Positions 17,350 through 26,085 of a DNA stretch of 64,000 nucleotides are shown in pieces. The first letter of the stretch is position 1. The number at the start of each line of letters is the position of its first letter. A model generated the notes under the pieces. That model worked only from the letters and a program-made list of their open reading frames with translations. It did not search any database and was not told where the DNA came from. A program made the translations under genes and the position numbers. Source of the DNA: HyVt-477 sp965224605 (lineage in GTDB: Bacteria > Pseudomonadota > Gammaproteobacteria > Thiotrichales > Thiotrichaceae); contig CBDCZP010000008.1 of the NCBI GenBank assembly GCA_965224605.1, positions 372,001-436,000 on the forward strand, read 5' to 3'.

Positions 17350-18372
17350 ATGGCTATAACGGCACCAAACCATAGTGAACGATACACAGATTCCAACACC
17401 ATAGAGGTTCGTAGCGTAGGCGGCTCAGCCCCTAACCGCTGGTTAGCAAAAGGCATTCAGGATTTCAAAAAAACTAATATAAACAGTTTTTTATATGGAC
17501 TGATCTTTGCCATCGTCGGCGCAATCACTATCTGGCTTACGAAATCCAATCCCTTTTTTGTTATGGCCATTTTAACTGGATTTTATCTGGTAGGCCCACC
17601 TGTTGCAGCAGGGATTTATGATATGAGTCACCGTTTGGAACATGGCGAGAAACCCACGCTGTTACATGCCATTTCCGTGCTTGGGAGGAATATTCGGTGC
17701 CTGCTCGGTCTGACCTTTATCCTTGGCCTCCTCATGGTTGCCTGGACTGCTGTAGCCATGCTACTGGTCAAGTTGTTCTTTAATGACTCGGCAACAATGA
17801 CCGGAAGCTTACAAGCCATGATAGCAGGAGAACAAACTGTTCCGTTTGCTGGAGTGCTATTGCTCGGTGGAATCATTCTAGCGGTACTCGCTTCTGCATT
17901 AGCGCTAACCTTTCTTCCTTTATTGAGTCAACGTAAAATTGGTACAGTAACGGTTCTTGTTATCCTCGCTGCTATTATGCTCTCATGGGTTCGTCTAATG
18001 GTCTTGGCGATTAATGCTTTTGTTAATAACTCAGAAACCATTGCCGCAGAATGGAATACACTATTCACACAACCAGAATTCATCCCCTTCATTATTGTCT
18101 TCTTGTTAGTTGGCTTAGTCTTTGCGGCTATTGCATTTACTATTAGCGTGGTAGCAGTTCCACTGATCACCCATCGTAATGTGAATGTATTTACTGCAAT
18201 CTCTACCAGTGTAAGAACTGTTAGGAAAAACCCTGTCACCATGTTCCGTTGGGCTGCAACCATCGCGGTATTAATGGCCGTGGGTATTGGCTTCTTCTTT
18301 ATTGGTCTGGCTATCGCATTACCCGTTATCGGTCATGCAAGCTGGCATGCTTATAGAGATTTAGTCGTTTAG
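17350..18372 (+). CDS. DUF2189 family integral membrane protein
   Basis: A 340-residue inner-membrane protein of the DUF2189 family. A cytoplasmic N-terminus of about 40 residues (with IEVRSVGGSAPNRWLAKGIQD) is followed by about six or seven hydrophobic segments: around 49-88, 116-140, 162-190, 195-222, 232-262 and 295-328. The segments SLEHGEK-like DMSHRLEHGEKPTLLHAI and FWLKRNP-like VRTVRKNPVTMFRW fit the family. No function is known. The gene stands alone and ends in a strong terminator at 18398-18437. Confidence 0.78.
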   Translation: MAITAPNHSERYTDSNTIEVRSVGGSAPNRWLAKGIQDFKKTNINSFLYGLIFAIVGAITIWLTKSNPFFVMAILTGFYLVGPPVAAGIYDMSHRLEHGEKPTLLHAISVLGRNIRCLLGLTFILGLLMVAWTAVAMLLVKLFFNDSATMTGSLQAMIAGEQTVPFAGVLLLGGIILAVLASALALTFLPLLSQRKIGTVTVLVILAAIMLSWVRLMVLAINAFVNNSETIAAEWNTLFTQPEFIPFIIVFLLVGLVFAAIAFTISVVAVPLITHRNVNVFTAISTSVRTVRKNPVTMFRWAATIAVLMAVGIGFFFIGLAIALPVIGHASWHAYRDLVV

Positions 18373-18397
18373 AAGTTAAACCTCAATAACTTAAAAT

Positions 18398-18437
18398 AAA
18401 AAAGGCCCCAACTTTTCTTAAAAGTTGGGGCCTTTTT
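18398..18437 (+). terminator. Rho-independent terminator after the DUF2189 gene
   Basis: A long perfect stem, AAAAGGCCCCAACTTTT against its complement with a 3-base loop, ends in a T run. The A run on the left makes it usable from both strands, though the minus-strand cytochrome gene ends about 220 bases away. Confidence 0.92.
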
Positions 18438-18464
18438 GTCTCTACCGTTTAGATTACCTTATAA

Positions 18465-18651
18465 GGGCATCTCTATTAATTAGAATTTTCGTTCGAGTAC
18501 AGGCGGATGAATTTTGAGAACCGCAGTGTATAAGGATACATGAGGGTCGCACGACTGCATGGATGCAGAAGGTAGGGCAATGCAGGAGCAACTTGCCGAG
18601 AAATTTATCCAACGCTGTAATCGGGCGAAAAGGCAATTAATAGAGGTGCCC
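18465..18651. mobile_element. Miniature inverted-repeat element with ATAA flanks
   Basis: The ends GGGCATCTCTATTAATT (18465) and AATTAATAGAGGTGCCC (ending 18651) are 17-base inverted repeats with one mismatch or so. ATAA lies directly outside both ends (18461-18464 and 18652-18655) as a candidate 4-base target duplication. No transposase frame fits within 187 bases. The interior segment GATGAATTTTGAGAACCGCA recurs, inverted, at 36083-36102, and CGACTGCATGG with ATGCAGAAGGTAGGGC recurs at 55555-55631. The ends look like those of IS5-type elements, a loose resemblance. Confidence 0.75.
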
Positions 18652-18658
18652 ATAAGTC

Positions 18659-19738
18659 TTATCCCGACTTAGTAATCATATAGTCTACAATAGCTTTTAC
18701 TTCATCATCAGAAAGGTTCATATATCCACCTTTTGCTGGCATAACACCAGCAGGGGATGTCTTACCTTTGATAGCAGACTCATAAAGCACATCTTTCCCT
18801 AGAGCGATACGATCTTTCCATGCAGCCGCATCACCTGTCTTCGGTGCGCCAGCGGCTCCTGTATCGTGACATGCAAAACAAGTGGTGCTGTATAGCTTCG
18901 CACCATCAATAGCTACTGTCTCAGTGGGAGCTGCCGCGGCAGGTACTGTTTCTTCTGTTTCAGTAGTTGTTGTATTAGCTACTTCCTCAACTGTAGCCGC
19001 AGGGGGTTCTGGTGCAACGGGGGCAGCAGGTGCTACAGGTGCGGTCGCATCATCAGCACTCTTGTCAACAGCAACACTATCAGCAACAGCACTAGTTGTA
19101 GTTGATGGAGTTGTTGCCACTACTGCTGCTGTTGCAGCGGCAGCCGCTGTAGCTACAGAGGCTGTAGCCTTTTCTGCTACGTCAACCATCTTCTCAGCCG
19201 CTTGCTCAACTATGCTCTCAGTTGCTTTGGCTGAGTCTGCACTTGAGTCCTTGCTTGAACCTTGGTAAGAAGAAGTATCCACACCTGCTTTTTCTAACAT
19301 ATGAACAATAGCGTTTTTAAGTTCAGCATCACTCAATGATGGATCTGCTCCCATGGGTGGCATTGCGCCTTTGCCTTTTTTAGCCGTTTCAATGACGCTA
19401 TCCATGCCGCTTGCTAATCGCGCTTCCCAGTCTGCTTTAGCACTATCATCCAGCTTGGGTGCGTTTGCCACACCATGTGCATGACAGCTTTGGCAGGTTT
19501 TCTCGACAATCTCTTTTCCTGATCGCTCACTTCCAGCTGATGCTGCTGCTTCGCTACTTACCGCAACTTCACCAATGGGCTTCAACGTTTGCTTACTAGC
19601 CTCAGTAGCTTCATGCGCAGCGTCTTCTCCATGACCTCCTGACGAACCACCAAGAGTAAAATATAACGTAGCAACAATCGCAACAAGAACGAGTTGTGCC
19701 CAGAATAACCAAGGTAATTTTTCGTGTGAACCTGACAT
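18659..19738 (-). CDS. Membrane-anchored dihaem cytochrome c (c5-type domains) with Ala-rich linker
   Basis: A 359-residue protein with an N-terminal membrane anchor (LPWLFWAQLVLVAIVATLYF, about 9-28) and two class I cytochrome c domains. The first has CQSCH near residue 82 and the second CFACH near residue 286; both resemble cytochrome c5 (VCAACH-like, with Met in MPPMG and MPAKGG). The roughly 135 residues between them are rich in Ala, Thr, Val and Glu, a flexible tether. The ATG at 19738 follows GGAGGAAGC. It ends the oxidase operon after SURF1, so it probably carries electrons from the bc1 complex to the caa3 oxidase at the membrane surface. The gene's 3' end abuts the miniature element. 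Confidence 0.86.
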   Translation of the reverse strand: MSGSHEKLPWLFWAQLVLVAIVATLYFTLGGSSGGHGEDAAHEATEASKQTLKPIGEVAVSSEAAASAGSERSGKEIVEKTCQSCHAHGVANAPKLDDSAKADWEARLASGMDSVIETAKKGKGAMPPMGADPSLSDAELKNAIVHMLEKAGVDTSSYQGSSKDSSADSAKATESIVEQAAEKMVDVAEKATASVATAAAAATAAVVATTPSTTTSAVADSVAVDKSADDATAPVAPAAPVAPEPPAATVEEVANTTTTETEETVPAAAAPTETVAIDGAKLYSTTCFACHDTGAAGAPKTGDAAAWKDRIALGKDVLYESAIKGKTSPAGVMPAKGGYMNLSDDEVKAIVDYMITKSG

Positions 19739-19820
19739 GCTTCCTCCAGTGGTATTACATGATATTTAAATTTCATTAATGTAGAATTGTGCGACAACAC
19801 GCTCTCTACATTCTTTATTT

Positions 19821-20570
19821 CTATTTTCTATTTTCTATTTTCTTCGTACTAAGCTTTATAAAAAGCAGCAATAGAACCAGAGCCATTGCAAACCATTGAA
19901 CTGCGTAGCCATGGTGTTTCGCGATACTTCCGTAGTACGGTTGCCATTCACGAATAAAACCATTATTGGCTGATATATCTAGCTCTATGACAATCGGCAA
20001 GAAGTCATAACCTAATGCTTCCGCCATTTCATCTAACGAAACCGCTTGAATAGTCAGTGGATAACTATCTAGACTAGCCGTTAGCTTGCCACTATTTTTT
20101 AGTACGATTCCTTTAATGGGTAACTTAATAACCCCTTTTAGTGTTTCTTCAGATGTTTCTATACTAATGTCTTGTATATTGTCTCTACGACCCTCGAAAG
20201 GTATCCAACCACGATTTACCAACACCGCTGCTTTGTTTCCTTTTAATCTAAAAGGGCTTAAAACATGATAACCAGGTTTGCCTTTGTGAGTTCTATTGTC
20301 ATAAAGAAACTGGTGTTTGCTATCATAACTCCCGCTCACAACCATTGGCCTATAGATGTGTTGCGGAAGCTTTCCTCGTTCTGCCACAGCTAAACCATTC
20401 AATACAAGCGGATCGCTTAATCCTGCCTGATGAACATTTGCTTCTATTTCCTTTTTTTCATCTGCCCTGTCTAATTGCCAGAGACCAAGGCTTATTAGCC
20501 CAGGAAATAAAAACAGCACCACAATGGACGGAGCTAGAACAGGAGAGAATTGGTAGTTACCTATACGCAC
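19821..20570 (-). CDS. SURF1-family oxidase assembly protein
   Basis: A 249-residue SURF1 (Shy1) protein with two membrane segments, one near residue 12-32 (SIVVLFLFPGLISLGLWQL) and one near 222-240, around a periplasmic domain. The family motifs LGLWQLDRADEK, the GYHVLSPFR segment and VNRGWIPFEGRR are present, and HHGYAVQWFAMAL precedes the second segment. SURF1 helps insert haem a into subunit I. The start is GTG at 20570, chosen because CAGGAGTGAG lies just upstream. It sits in the oxidase operon between DUF2909 and the cytochrome c gene. Confidence 0.93.
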   Translation of the reverse strand: MRIGNYQFSPVLAPSIVVLFLFPGLISLGLWQLDRADEKKEIEANVHQAGLSDPLVLNGLAVAERGKLPQHIYRPMVVSGSYDSKHQFLYDNRTHKGKPGYHVLSPFRLKGNKAAVLVNRGWIPFEGRRDNIQDISIETSEETLKGVIKLPIKGIVLKNSGKLTASLDSYPLTIQAVSLDEMAEALGYDFLPIVIELDISANNGFIREWQPYYGSIAKHHGYAVQWFAMALVLLLLFIKLSTKKIENRK

Positions 20571-20591
20571 AACTCACTCCTGAGTCTTTAT

Positions 20592-20792
20592 TCAAGCGAC
20601 TCCTGTAGGCTTAATCCATCCCATCCAAAAGGCAAACAACAGCAGTATAAATAATCCTATTGAAAAACCTACTCGCATAGTTAATGCTTTCACCATGCGC
20701 TTTGAACCATCACCATCTTTCATCATGTAGTAAAGGGCAGAACCCAAGCTATAGATGATAAAGACAAAGAATAACAGGATGATGTATTTCAT
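20592..20792 (-). CDS. DUF2909 twin-transmembrane protein
   Basis: A 66-residue protein with two membrane segments (IILLFFVFIIYSLGSALYYM and GFSIGLFILLLFAFWMGWI) joined by a short polar loop MKDGDGSKRMVKALTMR. This is the DUF2909 pattern, found almost only between coxC and SURF1 in proteobacterial oxidase operons. Function is unknown; an assembly or structural role is inferred from position. GGAAA precedes the ATG. Confidence 0.85.
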   Translation of the reverse strand: MKYIILLFFVFIIYSLGSALYYMMKDGDGSKRMVKALTMRVGFSIGLFILLLFAFWMGWIKPTGVA

Positions 20793-20852
20793 ATGTTTTC
20801 CGTAACAACTTCGAAATATCTAACATGAACACATGCTAGGTATTTTTTGAGC

Positions 20853-21728
20853 TTATAACCAGTAAACGAAAATAAAGAGCCCTAGCCATACTACGTCTAC
20901 AAAGTGCCAGTACCACGCTACACCTTCAAAACCAAAATGATTTTCAGGGTTAAAGTGTCCACGAATAACGCGCATCAGGATAACAATTAACATAACCGTC
21001 CCAAGCGTTACGTGCAATCCATGGAAGCCCGTCAACATAAAGAAGGTACTACCATAAATACCTGAGGTGAGCTTTAAATCTAAATGCTGGTAGGCTTCAG
21101 CATACTCAGCTACTTGTAAGCTTAAGAAAATAAGACCTAATGCAATGGTTGCCATCAATCCCATAATAATTTGCTTGCGATTATTGTTCAGCAATGCCCA
21201 ATGCGCCCATGTCAGTGTTGCACCACTCAGTAGCAAACACAGTGTATTAAGAGCGGGGATTTCCCATGCATGAATAATACCTTTGGGAATGGTGAAGTTT
21301 GAAGCATCTGGCACTTGGATCAAAGGCCATACTGATTTGAACTCAGGCCACAAGACAGATCCAGTGAAGACGTTATTTCCTGCCCCCCCTAACCAAGGAA
21401 CAGAGAGGTTCCTTGCGTACCAAAGCGCTCCAAAGAATGCGGCGAAGAACATGACTTCTGAAAAGATAAACCAACCCATTCCCATACGAAATGAACGGTC
21501 TACTTGTTTGTTGTATATGCCATTTTCGCTTTCATGGACAACCTGACCGAACCAGCCAAATACCATAAAAATGATAAGACCTAAACCGAATACCATGATT
21601 CCCGTTCCCATTACATTATCGTGTAACGAGCTGGCAAAACCGCCTAGCATGGATGCCATGCCTACGGAGCCTAGAATCGGCCAATAACTACCATCAGGTA
21701 TGTAGTACTCATGATTTGATGCTTGCAT
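20853..21728 (-). CDS. coxC: Cytochrome c oxidase subunit III
   Basis: A 291-residue subunit III of the haem-copper oxidase, an all-helical membrane protein that stabilises subunit I. Signature segments are YYIPDGSYWPILGSVG, MGMGWFIFSEVMFFAAFFGAL, the Glu-bearing HGLHVTLGT segment and the C-terminal FGFEGVAWYWHFVDVVWL. Seven membrane segments are apparent. It follows ctaG by 10 bases, with TTCCTCC on the plus strand (GGAGGAA on the coding strand) before the ATG. Confidence 0.95.
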   Translation of the reverse strand: MQASNHEYYIPDGSYWPILGSVGMASMLGGFASSLHDNVMGTGIMVFGLGLIIFMVFGWFGQVVHESENGIYNKQVDRSFRMGMGWFIFSEVMFFAAFFGALWYARNLSVPWLGGAGNNVFTGSVLWPEFKSVWPLIQVPDASNFTIPKGIIHAWEIPALNTLCLLLSGATLTWAHWALLNNNRKQIIMGLMATIALGLIFLSLQVAEYAEAYQHLDLKLTSGIYGSTFFMLTGFHGLHVTLGTVMLIVILMRVIRGHFNPENHFGFEGVAWYWHFVDVVWLGLFIFVYWL

Positions 21729-21738
21729 CTATTCCTCC

Positions 21739-22353
21739 TTAGCCTTTAGTAACTTTGGTACTTCTATTAGGTTGAACGCTCTTTGCTTTTACATGCTCAG
21801 AACTTTCAACCTGATCAGTTCCCTTAATCCTAAAAAAATTATATGAAAGGGTTATATTGACCACCGATTTATCCAATGCAGGTTCAACAATAAAGCTGAC
21901 GGGCATTTCAATGGGAACTTTCGGCTGGAATGTCTGATTTGTAAAACAGAAACATTCTATTTTTTTAAAATACTGTGCCGCATGACCGGGCGCTACACTG
22001 GGCACCGCCTGACCTGTTATTACAGTATCGGAGCGATTTTCAGCAATGTACTTAATGGTGTACATCTTGCCGGGAATCACTTCCATATTTTTTATCTTCG
22101 GATAAAACTTAACCGGGAAACCAGGAGCCGTTGCCGCCAGGAAGTCGACCGTCACCTTGCGATTTTGGTCAACATCATACTGCGTTACTACATCGTAGCT
22201 TGCACCATTGGTTTTTCCATTGAGACCCGTTATTTCACAAAAAACGGTGTACAACGGCACCAGCGCAAAAGCAAACGCAAACATACCAATGGGCACTAAA
22301 CCTAACTTGACCCAGAAGCTTTTGCTGATTTTTTGACGATCTTTCTGGCTCAT
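21739..22353 (-). CDS. ctaG: Cytochrome c oxidase assembly protein CtaG/Cox11
   Basis: A 204-residue copper chaperone for the CuB centre of subunit I. One N-terminal membrane segment (LVPIGMFAFAFALVPLYTVF, with the following C of FCEITGLNG) leads to an immunoglobulin-like periplasmic domain with the Cu-binding motif ECFCFTNQ and the conserved MPVSFIVEPAL. The usual length is about 190. It is between the 42-residue protein and coxC, the normal operon position. Confidence 0.95.
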   Translation of the reverse strand: MSQKDRQKISKSFWVKLGLVPIGMFAFAFALVPLYTVFCEITGLNGKTNGASYDVVTQYDVDQNRKVTVDFLAATAPGFPVKFYPKIKNMEVIPGKMYTIKYIAENRSDTVITGQAVPSVAPGHAAQYFKKIECFCFTNQTFQPKVPIEMPVSFIVEPALDKSVVNITLSYNFFRIKGTDQVESSEHVKAKSVQPNRSTKVTKG

Positions 22354-22368
22354 CGCTAAGTTCCCCTA

Positions 22369-22497
22369 CTATCCTAAATTGGAAAAGACGGTAAGAGAAA
22401 ATATTGCTATTGCAATCGCTGCTACAATCAACGCGGTGATTTTAGCTCCACGTCGTTGCTTTTGCAGGAGCTCTTCTTCTGTCATTTCTTTCGTCAT
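22369..22497 (-). CDS. Small single-pass protein in the oxidase operon
   Basis: A 42-residue protein, MTKEMTEEELLQKQRRGAKI followed by one membrane segment (ALIVAAIAIAIFSLTVFS). I chose the ATG at 22497 because GGAAGAAGGAAG lies just before it. A longer reading from 22551 would overlap the coxA end by 29 bases and lacks such a site. Small proteins in this coxA-ctaG position are common in proteobacteria and are often called oxidase small or assembly-linked proteins. The function is unproven. Confidence 0.7.
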   Translation of the reverse strand: MTKEMTEEELLQKQRRGAKITALIVAAIAIAIFSLTVFSNLG

Positions 22498-22522
22498 TCC
22501 AATCTTCCTTCTTCCTTTACTT

Positions 22523-24181
22523 TTAGTGCTCACCAATATGGCTAGACTCACTCAGGATTAGAGCCTTCTTAGGTGGCTCATCAAATGTGTGATAAGGAGC
22601 TGGAGTAGGTACTGTCCATTCAAGACCTTTTGCGCTTTCCCATACTCTTGCATCTTCAATCTTCTCACCACTGCGTATAGTAGTAACAATGATATAGGCA
22701 AGTAATATGAATGAGGCACCAAATGCAAATCCGCCAATACTTGAAATCATATTGAAATCAGCAAACTGTGTTGCGTAATCAGGAATACGACGAGGCATAC
22801 CAGCTAGTCCCAAGAAATGTTGAGGGAAAAACAAGACGTTTACCGAGATAACAGCCCACCAGAAATGAATCTTGCCAAGCTTTTCGTTGTACATGCGTCC
22901 ACACCATTTAGGCAACCAGTAGAACACAGCAGCTATGATTGAGAACAATGCGCCTGTTACTAGTACATAATGGAAGTGAGCAACAACGAAGTAAGTATCG
23001 TGGTACTGAATATCAACCGGTGCAACACCCAGCATCAAGCCAGAGAAACCACCAATAGTAAACAGCACAACAAACGCAACCGCCCACAGCATGGGTGTTT
23101 CAAACGTCATGGAACCGCGCCACATAGTAGTGACCCAGTTGAATACCTTAACGCCTGTTGGCACTGAGATCATAATCGTCGCGTACATGAAGTACATCTG
23201 TCCTGCAATTGGCATACCAGTTAAGAACATGTGGTGCGCCCATACAACGAATGAAAGTAGCGCGATTGAAGCCGTCGCATAAACCATTGAGCTATAGCCA
23301 AATAGTGGCTTACGCGCAAACGTTGGAATGATCTGAGAAACGATACCAAACGCTGGCAGGATCATGATATACACTTCAGGATGACCAAAGAACCAGAAAA
23401 TATGCTGGAACAAAACAGGGTCGCCGCCGCCAGCCGCATCAAAGAAGCTGGTGCCGAAGTTACGATCGGTCAACATCATGGTTACTGCACCTGCAAGTAC
23501 TGGCATAGCTGCGATCAATAAGAATGCAGTGATCAACCATGTCCATACAAACAATGGCATATCCATAAGCTTCATATCAGGAGCGCGCATATTCATGATC
23601 GTCGCAATGACGTTGATGGCGCCCATAATAGATGAGAAACCTAGCATATGAATTGCAAAGATAAAGAAGTCTGTGCTTGCTGGTGCAAAGGTTGTTGATA
23701 AAGGTGCATAGAACGTCCAGCCAAATGCGGGACCACCACCTTCCATGAACATAGTACTAAGTAGCATTGAACCTGCGAAAGGCAGTATCCAGAAACTCCA
23801 GTTGTTCATTCTAGGCAGCGCCATGTCTTTAGCACCAATCATTAGCGGTATCTGCCAATTCGCCAAACCAACGAAGGCTGGCATGATCGCACCAAACACC
23901 ATAATCAAACCATGCAAGGTTGTCATCTGGTTAAAGAACTGTGGTTCTACTAATTGTAAGCCGGGCTGGAATAATTCAGCACGAATGACCATTGCCATCG
24001 CACCACCAATCAGCAGCATAGTAAATGCAAACCAAAGATAGAGTGTGCCTATGTCTTTGTGGTTAGTTGTCTTAACCCAACGCATCAATCCTTTTTCAGG
24101 GCCATGATGATGGTCGTCATGTGCACCATGCGAACCATGGGCATCTATTCCATCTTGAATATCAGATGTTGTTGTAGCCAT
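22523..24181 (-). CDS. coxA: Cytochrome c oxidase subunit I
   Basis: A 552-residue haem-copper oxidase subunit I with twelve or so membrane segments. The low-spin haem ligand lies in MTTLHGLIMVFG, the active-site HPEVYIMILPAFGIVSQI carries the His-Tyr pair of the D/K-channel A-type family, and WAHHMF holds the CuB His pair. HFHYVLVTGALF has the high-spin haem ligands. A His- and Asp-rich N-terminus (HGSHGAHDDHHHGPEKG) may bind metal. It reduces O2 to water and pumps protons, and here it serves aerobic sulfur oxidation. Upstream coxB ends 11 bases away. Confidence 0.97.
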   Translation of the reverse strand: MATTTSDIQDGIDAHGSHGAHDDHHHGPEKGLMRWVKTTNHKDIGTLYLWFAFTMLLIGGAMAMVIRAELFQPGLQLVEPQFFNQMTTLHGLIMVFGAIMPAFVGLANWQIPLMIGAKDMALPRMNNWSFWILPFAGSMLLSTMFMEGGGPAFGWTFYAPLSTTFAPASTDFFIFAIHMLGFSSIMGAINVIATIMNMRAPDMKLMDMPLFVWTWLITAFLLIAAMPVLAGAVTMMLTDRNFGTSFFDAAGGGDPVLFQHIFWFFGHPEVYIMILPAFGIVSQIIPTFARKPLFGYSSMVYATASIALLSFVVWAHHMFLTGMPIAGQMYFMYATIMISVPTGVKVFNWVTTMWRGSMTFETPMLWAVAFVVLFTIGGFSGLMLGVAPVDIQYHDTYFVVAHFHYVLVTGALFSIIAAVFYWLPKWCGRMYNEKLGKIHFWWAVISVNVLFFPQHFLGLAGMPRRIPDYATQFADFNMISSIGGFAFGASFILLAYIIVTTIRSGEKIEDARVWESAKGLEWTVPTPAPYHTFDEPPKKALILSESSHIGEH

Positions 24182-24192
24182 TATCTATTCTC

Positions 24193-25362
24193 CTATCTTG
24201 CAGATTTGATGGTTGAAGGTTGAACTAAGTCGCCGGCGCTATTGCCAAACGCATTACGTTCATAGGTAACAATCGCGGCCAAATCACTATCGCTCAATTG
24301 AGCACCGAAGGCTTGCATTGCTGTACCCGCTTTACCATTCATGACGATCTCAATATGTGCTTTCACATCACCCGTTGCTATTGGACTCCCTGCCATTGCT
24401 GGGAAGGCTCCTGGAACACCTTGCCCCGTGACACCATGACAACTGGCACAAGAGGTACTATATACTTTCTGACCCTGTACCATTAATTCATCTTTAGTCC
24501 ATTCTCTATCACCGGCAGCAGCAGCAGCTTTCTGTAATTCTTTCTGCTCATCAACCCATTTTGCGTACTTTTCTTTACTGACAGCCTCAACCACAATCGG
24601 CATAAAGCCATGATCTTTACCACACAGTTCCGCACATTGACCACGATAAACGCCTGGTTTTTCGATGGTTGCCCAAGCATCATTAATGAATCCAGGGTTA
24701 GCATCTTGTTTCACCCCTAAATCACGAACCCACCACGCATGAATAACATCATTAGAAGTCATCAGGAATCTTATTCGGGTATCAACAGGTAGAACTAGAC
24801 GGCGATCAACATCAAGTAAGTAGTTATCGGGAAAGCCTGCGGCAGATGCTCCCATTTGTCTCGCGTCATTAGATTCCTTTGAGAGATTACTAAAGAAGCT
24901 TACTTTGTCATCTAAATACTCATACTGCCATTTCCATTGGTAGCCGGTTATTTTGACTGTCATCTCTGCTTTATCAGTATTTTCAAGATCAATCAAAACC
25001 TTGGTTGCAGGAAATGCAATCGCAATAAGAATAGCTAGAGGTCCAAGCGTCCAGAAAAGCTCAACCGCGGTGCTTTCATGAAAGTTAGAAGCGACAGCGC
25101 CTTTTGACTTACGATGAAAGAATATGGAGTAAGCCATTACACCAAACACGACAACACCGATGGCAACACAGACCCAGAAGATCAACATATGCAGACCATA
25201 AATGTCGTTACTTATTGGAGTGACACCTTCTGGCAAGTTCAAACCATATTCTGCCGATGCAGAAAACGGCAACAAAACCAATGCCAACAGCATCCATTTA
25301 TATAGCAATGACTTAATTGCTGTTCCCGACGATATATCTATTGAATATCTTCTATTCAACAT
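24193..25362 (-). CDS. coxB: Cytochrome c oxidase subunit II with fused cytochrome c (caa3 type)
   Basis: A 389-residue subunit II. I chose the ATG at 25362 because AGGAGGAAG lies 5 bases before it; the longer reading from 25401 would include that site in the coding region. A signal peptide (LALVLLPFSASA) precedes two membrane segments (MLIFWVCVAIGVVVFGVMAY and GPLAILIAIAFPATKVLI). The CuA domain has CAELCGKDHGFM, with both Cys, the His and Met ligands. A linker leads to a cytochrome c domain with CASCH and a probable axial Met near MQAFG. The fusion marks a caa3-type oxidase, in which subunit II takes electrons directly from its own haem. Confidence 0.96.
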   Translation of the reverse strand: MLNRRYSIDISSGTAIKSLLYKWMLLALVLLPFSASAEYGLNLPEGVTPISNDIYGLHMLIFWVCVAIGVVVFGVMAYSIFFHRKSKGAVASNFHESTAVELFWTLGPLAILIAIAFPATKVLIDLENTDKAEMTVKITGYQWKWQYEYLDDKVSFFSNLSKESNDARQMGASAAGFPDNYLLDVDRRLVLPVDTRIRFLMTSNDVIHAWWVRDLGVKQDANPGFINDAWATIEKPGVYRGQCAELCGKDHGFMPIVVEAVSKEKYAKWVDEQKELQKAAAAAGDREWTKDELMVQGQKVYSTSCASCHGVTGQGVPGAFPAMAGSPIATGDVKAHIEIVMNGKAGTAMQAFGAQLSDSDLAAIVTYERNAFGNSAGDLVQPSTIKSAR

Positions 25363-25520
25363 ACAGCTTCCTCCTGGTGTTGAGTTTTTAAATGGCATCA
25401 TCTACAAAGTCTACAACTGACTTCAAGTGCCAACACTCGATTCAAAGTTACTAAAATTCACTGATTTATAACTCATGCTTTTCATTTTTTTGTTCCTACA
25501 TATAGAGAATATACAAGGAA

Positions 25521-25538
25521 TCCATTTCTTTAAATGGA
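25521..25538. promoter_or_regulatory. Small inverted repeat upstream of coxB
   Basis: TCCATTT and AAATGGA form 7-base arms with a 4-base loop. It lies about 160 bases before coxB, near the next repeat. It may be part of an operator or a transcript hairpin. Confidence 0.3.
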
Positions 25539-25572
25539 AGCATAAAGTTATGTTTAATATTCTTTTTTATTT

Positions 25573-25594
25573 AATATTAGGTAGTCCTAATATT
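25573..25594. promoter_or_regulatory. Perfect 9-base inverted repeat upstream of coxB
   Basis: AATATTAGG and CCTAATATT flank TAGT, about 210 bases upstream of coxB. The arms are perfect. The symmetry suggests a dimeric regulator site or a folded leader. Confidence 0.4.
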
Positions 25595-25844
25595 CGCCAT
25601 GTTAGTTGCTTATTGAACCAACAAACAACTGTCAACTCTTTATACAGAATTTAGCAAGAAACCCTAAATAAAACTGATCTGGCTCAAAAACTTTGCGTAG
25701 TCTACAACCTAAAATAAGATTTTGCTACTTTATAACAACAATTTGTAAATAACGTATGTATATTTTTTTCTTATTAATGACTGCAATTGCTATTATTTCC
25801 GAACATTGACCCTAACCACAACAGGTAAGCCTATAATAAAATAA

Positions 25845-25863
25845 GATAATTATTATCAATAAA
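25845..25863. promoter_or_regulatory. Fur-box-like sequence
   Basis: GATAATTATTATCAATAAA matches 14 of 19 positions of the Fur consensus. The region is very AT-rich, so a chance match is possible. No iron gene lies next to it. Confidence 0.25.
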
Positions 25864-26085
25864 TTATTTTTATGAGACAGCCATAATTACTAATGTAGTA
25901 ATTATTATTATGCTTCAAGCACAGGTTCATCTATAAAAAATCATAATTAAGCATTTAATAATGCAAATACACTCGCGCTGAAAGCCATGTAACACCCCAA
26001 GCTTTCTATTCACCATTCAGATATTGAACGACAAGAAGCCTACTTCTCTGGCTAGACAGCACCTGTGGAATAGCGACCAAACCTT

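Larger units (their letters stand above)
25363..26085. other. Long AT-rich intergenic region before the oxidase operon
   Basis: These 723 bases separate the coxB start from the 3' end of rhlE, both on the minus strand, so they carry the oxidase promoter. Two inverted repeats lie at 25521-25538 and 25573-25594. A Fur-like match lies at 25845-25863. I found no open reading frame over 20 codons with a plausible start and no recognisable RNA gene. Confidence 0.7.

Noticed and set aside
18882..19268. Plus-strand frame rich in Ala, Val, Ser and Thr
   Set aside because: It is the reverse side of the Ala-rich linker of the dihaem cytochrome.
25845..25863. A firm Fur box
   Set aside because: Fourteen of nineteen matches in very AT-rich DNA with no iron gene beside it is not enough; kept only as a low-confidence feature.
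25402..26085. A small gene in the long AT-rich region
   Set aside because: No frame over about 20 codons has a ribosome-binding site or conserved pattern.
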